From IMG/VR virus record IMGVR_UViG_3300029319_000006, positions 1-64,000 of that record: a DNA stretch of 64,000 nucleotides. One strand, 5' to 3'. The DNA comes from a virus. Both the position numbers and the translations under genes were made by a program. Below the pieces are notes generated by a model, which had not been told where the DNA came from, did no database searches, and saw only the letters and a list, made by a program, of their open reading frames with translations. Position 1 is the stretch's first letter. The number at the start of each line of letters is the position of its first letter. This document shows positions 1-7,053 of the stretch, one piece after another.

Positions 1-229
1 TTACTCCTAATCCACATCCTTTTAAATAATAATCAGATAAAACTTTCATTAACTGCTTCTTACTCATAAAAGGAATTTTTCTAAGTATTGCTTGATTAGG
101 AGCACGTGAGTTTTCAATTATATCTTTGACAGATTCACGTATTTGATCTAAACTATATGCACCTGAATAAGCTGCATTATACATCTCTATCATATTAACA
201 TCAGTTATTTTTCTTGAAGATTTTTTCAT
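1..229 (-). CDS. hypothetical protein, 3' end outside window
   Basis: An open frame begins with ATG at 229 and runs off the left edge, giving about 76 residues that begin MKKSSRKITDV. It is lysine-rich and contains no motif I recognise. Its start overlaps the stop of the upstream gene, an arrangement repeated throughout this genome, which supports it being real. Function unknown. Confidence 0.6.
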   Translation of the reverse strand, partial: MKKSSRKITDVNMIEMYNAAYSGAYSLDQIRESVKDIIENSRAPNQAILRKIPFMSKKQLMKVLSDYYLKGCGLGV

Positions 230-603
230 ACCATTACTCCTTTAAATTCTTCTTCATAAGAATAAGGTATATTAAGTTTATGACAAGCATAGCTATAATC
301 TCTAGGATCAAGTTTATCAGCTTGAAAGATCCAACGGATAGCTGTTTCACGATTTCCTGCACCAATACTAATGACATCTTTTATACGATCTTCGAAAGCT
401 GCAACTTGTTCAGCTTGACGAGCCTTATCTTCAGCCATTTGATCTTGAAGCTCATTACAAAGATCATCCCAGATCTTCTGCTTGTTCTCAGGTGTCTCAT
501 CCCAATAATGAGAAAGATGTCCATATACTCTAGCAGGGCTACGAGTACCGTAAACTTCTTTTACAAGATCAGAAAAAGTATTATCATCAAAATCGAACTT
601 CAT
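226..603 (-). CDS. hypothetical early protein, 125 aa
   Basis: I start this gene at 603 (MKFDFDDNTF) because AAGGAG lies just upstream and a strong sigma70-like promoter ends about 25 bases before it; the longer frame to 690 would begin upstream of that promoter. The protein is acidic, with a glutamine/alanine-rich helical middle (residues about 40-75). No known family is recognised. Its promoter makes it an early gene; early phage genes of this size often act on the host, but that is only context. Confidence 0.7.
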   Translation of the reverse strand: MKFDFDDNTFSDLVKEVYGTRSPARVYGHLSHYWDETPENKQKIWDDLCNELQDQMAEDKARQAEQVAAFEDRIKDVISIGAGNRETAIRWIFQADKLDPRDYSYACHKLNIPYSYEEEFKGVMV

Positions 604-627
604 GTTTATCTCCTTATTCATAATACC

Positions 628-656
628 TTTATACCATAAAGTTAAACAAAAGTCAA
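628..656 (-). promoter_or_regulatory. sigma70-like early promoter
   Basis: Reading the minus strand, -35 TTGACT (656-651) and -10 TATAAA (633-628) are 17 bases apart. The element shares 42 identical bases (AACTGTTGAC... to ...GGTATTAT) with the plus-strand promoter at 49366-49394. It drives the 125-aa gene below it. Confidence 0.85.
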
Positions 657-673
657 CAGTTAATTTTATTTTT

Positions 674-748
674 TTATGATGTTGCAGCAAAAAACATTAA
701 TGCAACTATAAAAGCTACAACAAAAACAGTTATATATGTTTTATTCAT
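674..748 (-). CDS. tiny single-pass membrane peptide, 24 aa
   Basis: ATG at 748 follows AGGAG by six bases and opens a 24-residue frame, MNKTYITVFVVAFIVALM and six more residues, almost all of it one hydrophobic helix. It follows another tiny membrane gene directly. Phages commonly encode such peptides; a role in membrane remodelling or lysis is possible but not shown. Confidence 0.55.
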   Translation of the reverse strand: MNKTYITVFVVAFIVALMFFAATS

Positions 749-757
749 TATAATCTC

Positions 758-862
758 CTAATTAGTAAAAATATGTGTAATGCTACTATAAATTAATGCA
801 TATGAAACTACTAATACAACACCTAGTACAATTGCTTCGCCTTCTGTAGGTGGTCTATCCAT
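758..862 (-). CDS. tiny membrane protein, 34 aa
   Basis: The frame starts at 862 inside the last codons of the dihydroorotate-dehydrogenase-like gene and ends at 758. It begins MDRPPTEGEAIVLGVVLVV: a short polar N terminus then one hydrophobic segment. The overlap and the following RBS of the next small gene suggest a translationally coupled chain. No function assigned. Confidence 0.5.
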   Translation of the reverse strand: MDRPPTEGEAIVLGVVLVVSYALIYSSITHIFTN

Positions 863-1556
863 TTTTAATTATTTTTTGTATTTTCCATGGAGTAAAACAT
901 ACTGTTCCTAAACTAATATGATCAGCTCCAGCATCAAGATATATAGATGCACTAAAACTATCAGTTACTCCACCTCCTGCAATAATTTCTACATGAGGAT
1001 AATTCTTTTTCAGAAAGGAAATAATTTCCAAGGTATGAGGCGCAATAATTTTTCCACTAAGTCCTCCTTTTTCAGTTGGTAATGTATTACTTGCATGTAT
1101 TTGTTTATATCCTAAATTAATTATCTTATCAAGTTGTTTATGAGTTATTGTTGGTGGTACTTTTACAATACACCACTTACGTTTATCTTTTGAAAATCCT
1201 TTTATTAAACTTGGATGTTTATCGACATTAGGACAACTAATATTAAGTTCAACACTCAAATTTTTAGGTACTATTTGATAAAGAATTTTCCAATCATCTT
1301 TTTGTAAACTTGCTATACTTAAAACATTATGCCATTTATGTTTTTCTAATCCTTTAAATATTCCGGGATTACGTAATCCTAAAGCATTACGCCATCCCCA
1401 ACCAGCTTCTGATTTTACATATCTTAATGTTTTGATTATTTGTTTTAATCTACCAGGACGAGGTTTTAAAGTAAAAGTACCAGTAACACATATTGCATTT
1501 GTAGCAAAGGTAGAATATTGTAAAAAATTACCAAAAGGAGCACTAATAAAATACAT
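855..1556 (-). CDS. dihydroorotate dehydrogenase-like protein (short)
   Basis: FMN-barrel enzyme of the PyrD family, which oxidises dihydroorotate to orotate in pyrimidine synthesis. Visible family motifs: ELNISCPN (about residue 101), VKVPP, a substrate/flavin loop HASNTLP followed by GGLSGKIIAPHTLEII, the phosphate-binding IIAGGGV, and AGADHISLGT. The protein is about 233 residues, whereas complete PyrD is over 300, so the N-terminal strands of the barrel are reduced. ATG 1556 is preferred; a TTG at 1562 is also in frame. With ThyX and dUTPase-like genes it points to support of pyrimidine supply, although a divergent FMN enzyme with another substrate is possible. Confidence 0.75.
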   Translation of the reverse strand: MYFISAPFGNFLQYSTFATNAICVTGTFTLKPRPGRLKQIIKTLRYVKSEAGWGWRNALGLRNPGIFKGLEKHKWHNVLSIASLQKDDWKILYQIVPKNLSVELNISCPNVDKHPSLIKGFSKDKRKWCIVKVPPTITHKQLDKIINLGYKQIHASNTLPTEKGGLSGKIIAPHTLEIISFLKKNYPHVEIIAGGGVTDSFSASIYLDAGADHISLGTVCFTPWKIQKIIKNG

Positions 1557-1563
1557 TACCAAA

Positions 1564-2091
1564 TTAAAAAAATTGAGGCATTTGACTTGGACATAAGGTT
1601 GATATTACTGCAAACAATGGATCTGGTTTTTGCTTAGGATCTATACCCATGCGATCAATGTACAAAGATTGAACTTTGTATGCATCAATTTCAAGTTGTT
1701 GTTTGCATTCTACTTCTTCATAAGTACCATTAAACTTTTGTAAAAAATGTACTAGTTCGTGTACAAGAACAACTTCTTGAAATCTATCATTACTCATATA
1801 TCTTGAAGGATTGTCTCTTATATAAATTATATTTGTTTTATCATTATAGTATCCAACAATATCACATTCATCTATATTTTCAAGTGATCTTTCATATGCT
1901 CCTTCACAAACATCTTTTGCGTTTAATATAATTATTTTTGGAAGAGGATATCCATTATTTTCATATTCAGTTACTTCAGTTATGAAGTCCAACATATTTG
2001 GCATGATAGCCGTAAGATAATTTGCTCTTTCGTTTGCTGAAACTGCAAATACAAAAAATAATTGTATGATAATAAATTTAATGATATACAT
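1564..2091 (-). CDS. exported HExxH metallopeptidase-like protein
   Basis: 175 residues with an N-terminal signal-peptide-like segment (residues 1-18, ending in Ala-x-Ala-like VSANE). HELVHFLQ at about residue 112 is an HExxH zinc motif; a downstream glutamate-rich helix (LEIDAYKVQ) could supply the third ligand as in gluzincins. Several cysteines suggest a periplasmic, disulphide-bonded protein. No substrate can be read from the sequence. It sits in a chain of overlapping small genes. Confidence 0.65.
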   Translation of the reverse strand: MYIIKFIIIQLFFVFAVSANERANYLTAIMPNMLDFITEVTEYENNGYPLPKIIILNAKDVCEGAYERSLENIDECDIVGYYNDKTNIIYIRDNPSRYMSNDRFQEVVLVHELVHFLQKFNGTYEEVECKQQLEIDAYKVQSLYIDRMGIDPKQKPDPLFAVISTLCPSQMPQFF

Positions 2092-2348
2092 TAGTGATAA
2101 GTTCGTCCAAACTTAATATTATCTATTGTGGATTCAGCCACTGTATTCATTAAATCTTGAAATTCTTGTTTAGTTAAAATATCTTGATATATCTTAGATG
2201 CTGCAGCCATAAGAACTCCAGCTACAATAAGTGGTTCAACTTTCTTATCTATAAGAAGTTCAGATGTTAACTGAGCTATTTCTGTATGTGAGTACATAGT
2301 TAAAAGTTCTTCTTCAGTAATATCCTTTTTTAAATCGTCGTCTATCAT
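2091..2348 (-). CDS. hypothetical protein, 85 aa
   Basis: Small acidic helical protein beginning MIDDDLKKDITEEELL. Start and stop both overlap neighbouring genes by a few bases (ATGA-type junctions), which argues that it is translated. No motif recognised. Confidence 0.65.
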   Translation of the reverse strand: MIDDDLKKDITEEELLTMYSHTEIAQLTSELLIDKKVEPLIVAGVLMAAASKIYQDILTKQEFQDLMNTVAESTIDNIKFGRTYH

Positions 2349-3007
2349 TTTACCATAAATCCTAATCTTGCGTCTTCCAAATGTCCATCAGCATCATCAA
2401 AATCTTCTATAAATTTATATCCAATATGTTCCCAATGAGTTTGAACTCCAAAAGGCCATGATTTCCACACAGGAACTAAATTATTATATTGATATATGTT
2501 ACCGTGTCTTAAATGTATTTCTAAAATATTATTATCAATCCATTCTATATTTATTTTTTTTACCCCACCATATCCTAACTCTTTCCATAAGTCAATATGT
2601 TTATCTGGTAATTTAGGCAAATGTTCACTTTTTTTCCATTCAGAAAATTTCGAAAGATTATCTGAAAAATTAGTACCTTGATAACTAGATATTGGAGTCC
2701 AATATCCTCCAATTTGTGAATCGGCAGTCCATTCATAATCAACAGAGTAATGATCTCCTTCAAATCTTTCACACCAAAAGTATCCTGGAGGAACTGCAGA
2801 ATCATCTTTTATTTTTTTTATCTTAGCTCCTACTCCCATACCAGAAAGATTATAAATTGGTCTTACTACATACTTTCCTTTCTTAGGAGTTACACCACAA
2901 GGTCCACAATAGTATCCCAGTTTCTCTGCTAACCATAATTTATTAAAATAATTATGCAATTTTGGAAATTCTTCCCAAGCATTATCATCCCATTTTATTT
3001 CAGTCAT
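2345..3007 (-). CDS. conserved-looking hypothetical protein, 220 aa
   Basis: Soluble protein rich in Trp, Tyr and Gly. The stretch YVVRPIYNLSGMGVGAKI (about residues 47-64) resembles the nucleotide-binding loop of ATP-grasp enzymes, but I cannot identify the other ATP-grasp motifs, so this is only a hint. It is followed by WTADSQIGGYWTP and a C-terminal region with several Trp/His residues. Stop and start overlap both neighbours. Confidence 0.6.
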   Translation of the reverse strand: MTEIKWDDNAWEEFPKLHNYFNKLWLAEKLGYYCGPCGVTPKKGKYVVRPIYNLSGMGVGAKIKKIKDDSAVPPGYFWCERFEGDHYSVDYEWTADSQIGGYWTPISSYQGTNFSDNLSKFSEWKKSEHLPKLPDKHIDLWKELGYGGVKKINIEWIDNNILEIHLRHGNIYQYNNLVPVWKSWPFGVQTHWEHIGYKFIEDFDDADGHLEDARLGFMVK

Positions 3008-3366
3008 TTTTTTCCTATTTTTTTCATTGCACTGTTTATAGCTTGATCTAATTCTTCATCTGTAGTAAGAGCTATTTCTTCAATAGTAGGTTCATTCCTT
3101 GTTTTTCGTTTTCTATTTTGTCTAGTCTTGCTTTTTCTCTTTGATTCATCTCTGATGATGTCATCAGATGATAATCCCCCTTGTGTCGATATTTCTTCGG
3201 GACTCTCACTCTTCTTGGAGGAATTGTGTGACCTAGAAATTTTATGAATTCTATCTGAGGAAGTTGCAAACACGCCATGATCGGCGATTCTTTGCTGTAA
3301 TAATTTAATTCTCCATTTGAGGTTTTCGCATCTTTCTTCAAGTTCATTCATCCGTTGCCTAATCAT
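3004..3366 (-). CDS. coiled-coil, basic hypothetical protein, 120 aa
   Basis: Residues 1-30 form a predicted coiled coil (MIRQRMNELEERCENLKWRI...), followed by a Ser-rich linker and a strongly basic stretch (about residues 75-90, KRKSKTRQNRKRKTR). AAGGAG lies 2-3 bases before ATG 3366, and CATAAATA, a near-consensus late box, lies at 3380-3387. A nucleic-acid-binding or virion role would fit but is not shown. A second frame of 91 aa runs inside it. Confidence 0.6.
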   Translation of the reverse strand: MIRQRMNELEERCENLKWRIKLLQQRIADHGVFATSSDRIHKISRSHNSSKKSESPEEISTQGGLSSDDIIRDESKRKSKTRQNRKRKTRNEPTIEEIALTTDEELDQAINSAMKKIGKK

Positions 3367-3378
3367 ACTCCTTTTTTA

Positions 3379-3879
3379 TTATTTATGCAACAGCGTTGTT
3401 TCTAAGATATAGAGTTTATGATCATGGATGAAATTAATAAATTTAGCTAAAACATTTACATCAATTTTATCTTGGCCAAAATAACCAGGTCTTAAATTAA
3501 TAATCCTACATTTTTTTTGTAACATTTGTAATTGATGAACTTGAGAATCTAATGCAGCTTTGTGTACACTATATTGAGATACTTGTTTTGTTGTTAATGA
3601 TTTTAGATTAGAAGATGCTAATGAAGAAATGTTTATAATAGTTTTTGATTGATCTTGCCAAATTAAAAATACTTCTCTTAATAAATCTATTTGAGAATAC
3701 TTATCATAAGCATTGTTAATAAAAATATCATAACCATGAATACGATCTACTATTTTATTAAAGTTTCTAATGTCGTATCCATTAGATCTACTGAAACCTG
3801 TCACTTGATTTCCAATACTAAATAAATCAAAAAGAGCTTTACCTAACCCTGATGTGTGACCGGTAATAGCTACCTTCAT
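3379..3879 (-). CDS. short-chain dehydrogenase/reductase (SDR) family
   Basis: Rossmann-fold oxidoreductase. Beginning at ATG 3879 it reads MKVAITGHTSGLGKALF, the classic TGxxxGxG dinucleotide loop at the N terminus. It continues with INNAY (NNAG-like), the catalytic serine region IINISSLAS and YSVHK (YxxxK). At 166 residues it is shorter than a typical 240-250 aa SDR and lacks much of the C-terminal substrate region. The start overlaps the stop of the exported gene upstream (ATGA). Substrate unknown. Confidence 0.75.
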   Translation of the reverse strand: MKVAITGHTSGLGKALFDLFSIGNQVTGFSRSNGYDIRNFNKIVDRIHGYDIFINNAYDKYSQIDLLREVFLIWQDQSKTIINISSLASSNLKSLTTKQVSQYSVHKAALDSQVHQLQMLQKKCRIINLRPGYFGQDKIDVNVLAKFINFIHDHKLYILETTLLHK

Positions 3880-4247
3880 TTTATTTCTACTTTTTCCTTC
3901 AATAAATCCCAAGGATTTTCACCAGTGTAGGGTTCAAAATTAGATCCTGGAAATAGTAAACAAGTTAAAAGATCATTAAACATTATTAATACAGTAAAGG
4001 TTTTAGTTTCTTGATTGGCAAATAAACCAAATCTGGTTGGATAATTAAAATTATTAATTGCAGATTTTACTAAACCAGTACCATCTATCAATAAGTCTTC
4101 TTTATTATTCTCTAATATTTTAAATATTTTTTTTCTATCATCACATTGTAAAGTAACTGGAACTTGTTTTACTTGCTGAGAATTAACTTCAGATATAAAA
4201 AAAGTAAAAGATAACAAAGTAACAATAATAAATACTGAAAATTTCAT
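3876..4247 (-). CDS. exported hypothetical protein, 123 aa
   Basis: Begins MKFSVFIIVTLLSFTFFIS, a clear signal peptide ending near SEVNSQQ. The mature part has two cysteines (residues about 35 and 96) that could form a disulphide. No family is recognised; a periplasmic location in the infected cell is the only inference. Confidence 0.65.
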   Translation of the reverse strand: MKFSVFIIVTLLSFTFFISEVNSQQVKQVPVTLQCDDRKKIFKILENNKEDLLIDGTGLVKSAINNFNYPTRFGLFANQETKTFTVLIMFNDLLTCLLFPGSNFEPYTGENPWDLLKEKVEIK

Positions 4248-4256
4248 GCTCTCCTC

Positions 4257-4754
4257 CTATGAATAAACACAACCTACAATATGAACTCTTGCTTGATAAG
4301 ATGCATTTACTGCTGTATGTTTTTTTGTTGTATTAGTTAAATATATTTTGCCTGTTTGTAAATAATAAACTTTATCCTCAATCATCATAAAACACTGATC
4401 ATTAGTAATTAAAGGAATATGAATCCTTTTTGTTAAATCAGCATGCATAGATAAACAAGTTTTTGGATCACTTTGCATGATTCTTGTTCTAACCATTCCA
4501 TATTTTTCAAAGATACGATTAAGAGTTGGAGTATTCCATAATGAATATTTAAAATAATTTTCAGGATATCTAAGAGTTGTAGATTTACCAATAGATGCTT
4601 TATATTCTTCTAAAGGATATAATTTAGGTTTATGTCCTTGTAAACCAACATGACCAATATTAGTCCAACCTTTTTTTAAAGATACTTTTATTGTGTTAGC
4701 TTCAGCTATTATTTTTTTAAAATCAATATTATCTTCTAAGACTTCAATATGCAT
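4257..4754 (-). CDS. aspartyl/asparaginyl beta-hydroxylase-like oxygenase
   Basis: 165 residues with a cupin-type layout. LSMHADLTKRIHIPL (about residues 99-113) supplies H-x-D and a following His, and KKHTAVN (about residues 143-149) supplies the distal His. A strand with IYLTNT lies between them. This matches the Fe(II)-dependent Asp/Asn hydroxylase fold that acts on peptidyl residues with 2-oxoglutarate. AGGAG precedes ATG 4754, just after the terminator of the OMP-like gene. The substrate is unknown; it is one of four oxygenase-like genes here. Confidence 0.65.
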   Translation of the reverse strand: MHIEVLEDNIDFKKIIAEANTIKVSLKKGWTNIGHVGLQGHKPKLYPLEEYKASIGKSTTLRYPENYFKYSLWNTPTLNRIFEKYGMVRTRIMQSDPKTCLSMHADLTKRIHIPLITNDQCFMMIEDKVYYLQTGKIYLTNTTKKHTAVNASYQARVHIVGCVYS

Positions 4755-4771
4755 AACAACTCCTATAAAAG

Positions 4772-4796
4772 AGGGGAGCTAACCTTGGCTCCCCAC
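4772..4796 (-). terminator. rho-independent terminator
   Basis: On the minus strand GGGGAGC, an 8-base loop and GCTCCCC are followed by TCTTTTAT. It lies just after the OMP-like gene and would end the late transcript that also carries the tmRNA. Confidence 0.75.
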
Positions 4797-4823
4797 GTGC
4801 TTATTTAGTAGCAACCCTAACTC

Positions 4824-5174
4824 TTAGAACGACCAGGAAAGACCAATAGTTGTATCTCCAAAATCGTGATCAGCGTCTGATTTAATTTTAGCATACGCTT
4901 CTACCGGTGTAGTTGGAATCATCCATTCGGCTTCCCAACTAATACCAGTGAACTCAGGATCATCAATCATAATTGATGTCTCTGCACTTAAATCTACACC
5001 CCATGGAGTAGCATAACCTACTTCAGGCGTAATTTTATATACCCACGCTTCAGATCCAGTTGTATAGTTAATATCTAATTCAGCCCCAGCTGAAAGTCCG
5101 TTTCCAAGATCAGCTGCATTCGCAGCTGCTGTCATACCAATAAAAAAAGCTGCTGATGCAATTATTTTTTTCAT
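4824..5174 (-). CDS. small outer-membrane-like protein with signal peptide
   Basis: 116 residues starting MKKIIASAAFFIGMTAAANA followed by AD, a textbook signal peptide with AxA cleavage site. The mature part alternates polar and hydrophobic residues, contains several W/Y-rich strands and ends in aromatic GLSWSF, as outer-membrane beta-barrels do. Only about 95 mature residues remain, so it would give a very small barrel or half of one. It is transcribed directly after the phage tmRNA, probably from the same late promoter. Its composition is more GC-rich than its neighbours, consistent with acquisition from a host. Confidence 0.7.
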   Translation of the reverse strand: MKKIIASAAFFIGMTAAANAADLGNGLSAGAELDINYTTGSEAWVYKITPEVGYATPWGVDLSAETSIMIDDPEFTGISWEAEWMIPTTPVEAYAKIKSDADHDFGDTTIGLSWSF

Positions 5175-5194
5175 TCGTTTTCCTTTTTATTAAT

Positions 5195-5500
5195 CGATTA
5201 AAATTTGCGCCACTTTTCTGTTCCAAAGCAAGTGGCCAGCTCGTCATAATTAAGCCGCTAGGGCGTAATCTGAAGGTGCAAAATTATCGTTTGCATTTAT
5301 TTTTTTGTAGACTCAAACACCAGTCGATCCTATTTCGCCCCCACATAAACACACTAGCCGATTCTACCTTACAATCAGATGATGTTAACCGTTGTGTACC
5401 TAAGGTATGGTTACATATTAAATATGCCAACATCTAGTGTGTTTATGGTGGAGGCGACGGGTACCGCCCCCGTGTCCTGAATGTCCTCCAACATCTACAG
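5195..5500 (-). ncRNA. ssrA: circularly permuted two-piece tmRNA (alphaproteobacterial type)
   Basis: Rescues stalled ribosomes and tags nascent proteins. On the minus strand the acceptor piece comes first (about 5500-5446). It has a T-arm ACGGG-GGCGGTA-CCCGT and ends CGCCTCC-A-CCA. A spacer (5445-5343) bounded by a perfect 14-bp inverted repeat (5434-5447 with 5344-5357) follows, then the coding piece from 5342, starting GGGGGCGAAATAGG. GGGGGCG and CGCCTCC form a 7-bp acceptor stem with G3-U70 and A73, the alanine identity elements. The tag frame (5294-5250) reads ANDNFAPSDYALAA then TAA, and a hairpin GCCACTT/AAGTGGC follows (5209-5236). Outer ends are approximate. A late promoter lies immediately upstream. 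Confidence 0.93.
5250..5294 (-). other. tmRNA tag-peptide reading frame
   Basis: Resume codon GCA at 5294 opens ANDNFAPSDYALAA followed by TAA. The ANDNFA start and the ALAA end are typical of alphaproteobacterial tmRNA tags; the hydrophobic Ala-Ala end is the recognition signal for ClpXP-type proteases. Confidence 0.92.
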
Positions 5501-5504
5501 ATCT

Positions 5505-5512
5505 TATTTATA
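5505..5512 (-). promoter_or_regulatory. T4-type late promoter for the tmRNA
   Basis: TATAAATA on the minus strand. Initiation about 6 bases downstream would start the transcript close to the predicted 5' end of the tmRNA acceptor piece, so the tmRNA appears to be a late, gp55-dependent product. Confidence 0.7.
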
Positions 5513-5521
5513 TCAAATGAA

Positions 5522-5854
5522 TTATGAACCAGTTATCATATCGTAAGAATTAGTATCAGCATTGTAATCAAAAGCCTCTATAAAGAAATGCCAATCACCT
5601 TTTTCCTTAGCTGCAGCTTCATATAATTTGTTAGCAGCAAAGTAAACATCTTTAATAGTATTACCAGCAGCTTGTGCTGTAAATCCCATATACTTAATAA
5701 CTGGAAATGCAGCTAAAGGATTATCATTCCAATCATTTACTACATCAGTTAATTCTAATTTAGAATCAAAATCACCACAGCTCCAAACAGCACTATATTC
5801 TTTGTTAGCTTTTTCAGCATCAAAAATTTTACTATTGTTTAAAAACATATCCAT
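5522..5854 (-). CDS. hypothetical protein, 110 aa
   Basis: Acidic soluble protein starting MDMFLNNSKIF, with an Ala-rich helical middle (about residues 58-85). AAGGAG precedes the start and a sigma70-like promoter lies at 5885-5913, so it is expected to be expressed early. No family recognised. Confidence 0.7.
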   Translation of the reverse strand: MDMFLNNSKIFDAEKANKEYSAVWSCGDFDSKLELTDVVNDWNDNPLAAFPVIKYMGFTAQAAGNTIKDVYFAANKLYEAAAKEKGDWHFFIEAFDYNADTNSYDMITGS

Positions 5855-5884
5855 AATTTAATTTCTCCTTCATTTGATATATTC

Positions 5885-5913
5885 TTTATCCCATATTTTG
5901 GAATAAAAGTCAA
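5885..5913 (-). promoter_or_regulatory. sigma70-like early promoter
   Basis: Minus strand -35 TTGACT (5913-5908), 17-base spacer, -10 GATAAA (5890-5885), preceded by TTAACTG as in the promoter at 628-656. Confidence 0.75.
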
Positions 5914-5938
5914 CAGTTAATTTTAAAAAAACATAGAA

Positions 5939-5966
5939 AAAGGGCAAAAAATATTGCCCTTTTTTT
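5939..5966 (-). terminator. rho-independent terminator after the BMP gene
   Basis: AAAAAGGGCAA, a short loop and TTGCCCTTTTT form a hairpin flanked by A and T runs, so it could act in both directions. It ends the uptake cassette read from the right. Confidence 0.85.
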
Positions 5967-5971
5967 TATTT

Positions 5972-6988
5972 TTAAGGTTGTGTAGCATCAATCCCAGGTA
6001 GATATTTTTTCATACCTAACAATTCACCAACAGTAAATTGACCACCAAATGGATCTAACTTACCAGATTTGATATCTTCAGCTATTTTTATAGCTATCAT
6101 TCTAACATTTTCTGGCATATTAGTATAAGGTGCCATTTTTACCATACCGGTATCCATTCCACCCCATGTATCAGCTGATTCCCAAGTACCTTCTAATACA
6201 GCTCTTACTCTTTCCACATAATAAGGACCCCAATCATCTATGATAGCAGTAAGTTGAGTATTTGGAGCAAAGTTAATCATATCTGATGCTTGACCAAAAG
6301 CCTTTACACCTAATTCTTCTGCAACAGATAATGCAGCAGTTGAATCTGTATGTTGTGTAATAATATCAGCACCTTGATTTATCATAACTCTTGCAGCATC
6401 ACCTTCTTTTGCTGGATCATACCAAGTGTTAACCCATACAACATCAATATCAAAATCTGGATTAACAGAAGTAGCACCAAGGTAGAAAGCATTTATACCT
6501 CTAATAACTTCTGGAATTGGAAATGAAGCAATGTATCCAGCTTTACCAGCTTTACTCATATGTCCTGCAATTACACCTTGGATATATCTTCCTTGATAAA
6601 ATTTAGAAGAATATACAGCCATATTATCTGAAGTACTATATCCTGTAGCATGTTCAAACTTTATATCTGGAAACATTTTAGCAACATTTTTCATTTGTTC
6701 CATATATCCAAATGAAGTAGCAAATATCATATCATATCCTTGCATAGCCATTTGAGTCATAACTCTTTCAGCATCAGGTCCATACTTTACACTTTCAACA
6801 TATGTTGTTGTTACTTGATCTCCAAATTCTTTTTCAATTGCTTTACGTCCTTCATCATGCATGTAAGTCCATCCATGATCTCCTGTTGGTCCAACATATA
6901 TAAAACCAACTTTGATATCTGCAAATGCAGTTGATAATAGAAAAAGCGGCATTATTAGGATAGCCAATCCTTTTATGAAATATTTCAT
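5972..6988 (-). CDS. BMP-family (Med/PnrA-like) ABC transporter substrate-binding protein
   Basis: 338 residues with a signal peptide (residues 1-23, LSTAFADIKVG). The N-terminal VGFIYVGPTGDHGWTYMHD matches the opening of basic-membrane-protein family periplasmic binding proteins. It continues with FATSFGYMEQM and a two-lobe layout including INQGADIITQHTD and VKAFGQASDM. Characterised members bind nucleosides or related purine compounds for ABC import. Length is normal and nothing looks broken. It follows PstS and a PiT-like permease, so the cassette may boost uptake of P- or N-containing nutrients by the infected host; the ligand is not readable. Confidence 0.88.
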   Translation of the reverse strand: MKYFIKGLAILIMPLFLLSTAFADIKVGFIYVGPTGDHGWTYMHDEGRKAIEKEFGDQVTTTYVESVKYGPDAERVMTQMAMQGYDMIFATSFGYMEQMKNVAKMFPDIKFEHATGYSTSDNMAVYSSKFYQGRYIQGVIAGHMSKAGKAGYIASFPIPEVIRGINAFYLGATSVNPDFDIDVVWVNTWYDPAKEGDAARVMINQGADIITQHTDSTAALSVAEELGVKAFGQASDMINFAPNTQLTAIIDDWGPYYVERVRAVLEGTWESADTWGGMDTGMVKMAPYTNMPENVRMIAIKIAEDIKSGKLDPFGGQFTVGELLGMKKYLPGIDATQP

Positions 6989-7027
6989 AAGGTTCCTTTC
7001 TTTAGGGAATTTAAAGTTAAAATTTAC

Positions 7028-7053
7028 GGGGAGCAGGATTTCTCCTACACCCC
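7028..7053 (-). other. intercistronic hairpin with GAAA loop
   Basis: GGGGTGTAGGA-GAAA-TCCTGCTCCCC forms an 11-position stem (mostly paired) capped by a GNRA tetraloop between the permease and BMP genes. The following bases are AT-rich but lack a clean U run, so it may be an mRNA-stabilising or attenuating structure rather than a full terminator. Confidence 0.6.

Noticed and set aside
604-690. N-terminal extension of the early gene to 690
   Set aside because: The promoter at 628-656 lies inside the extension and a good RBS supports the start at 603.
5156-5437. 93-aa plus-strand frame over the tmRNA
   Set aside because: It is the reverse complement of a structured RNA whose elements are all identifiable.
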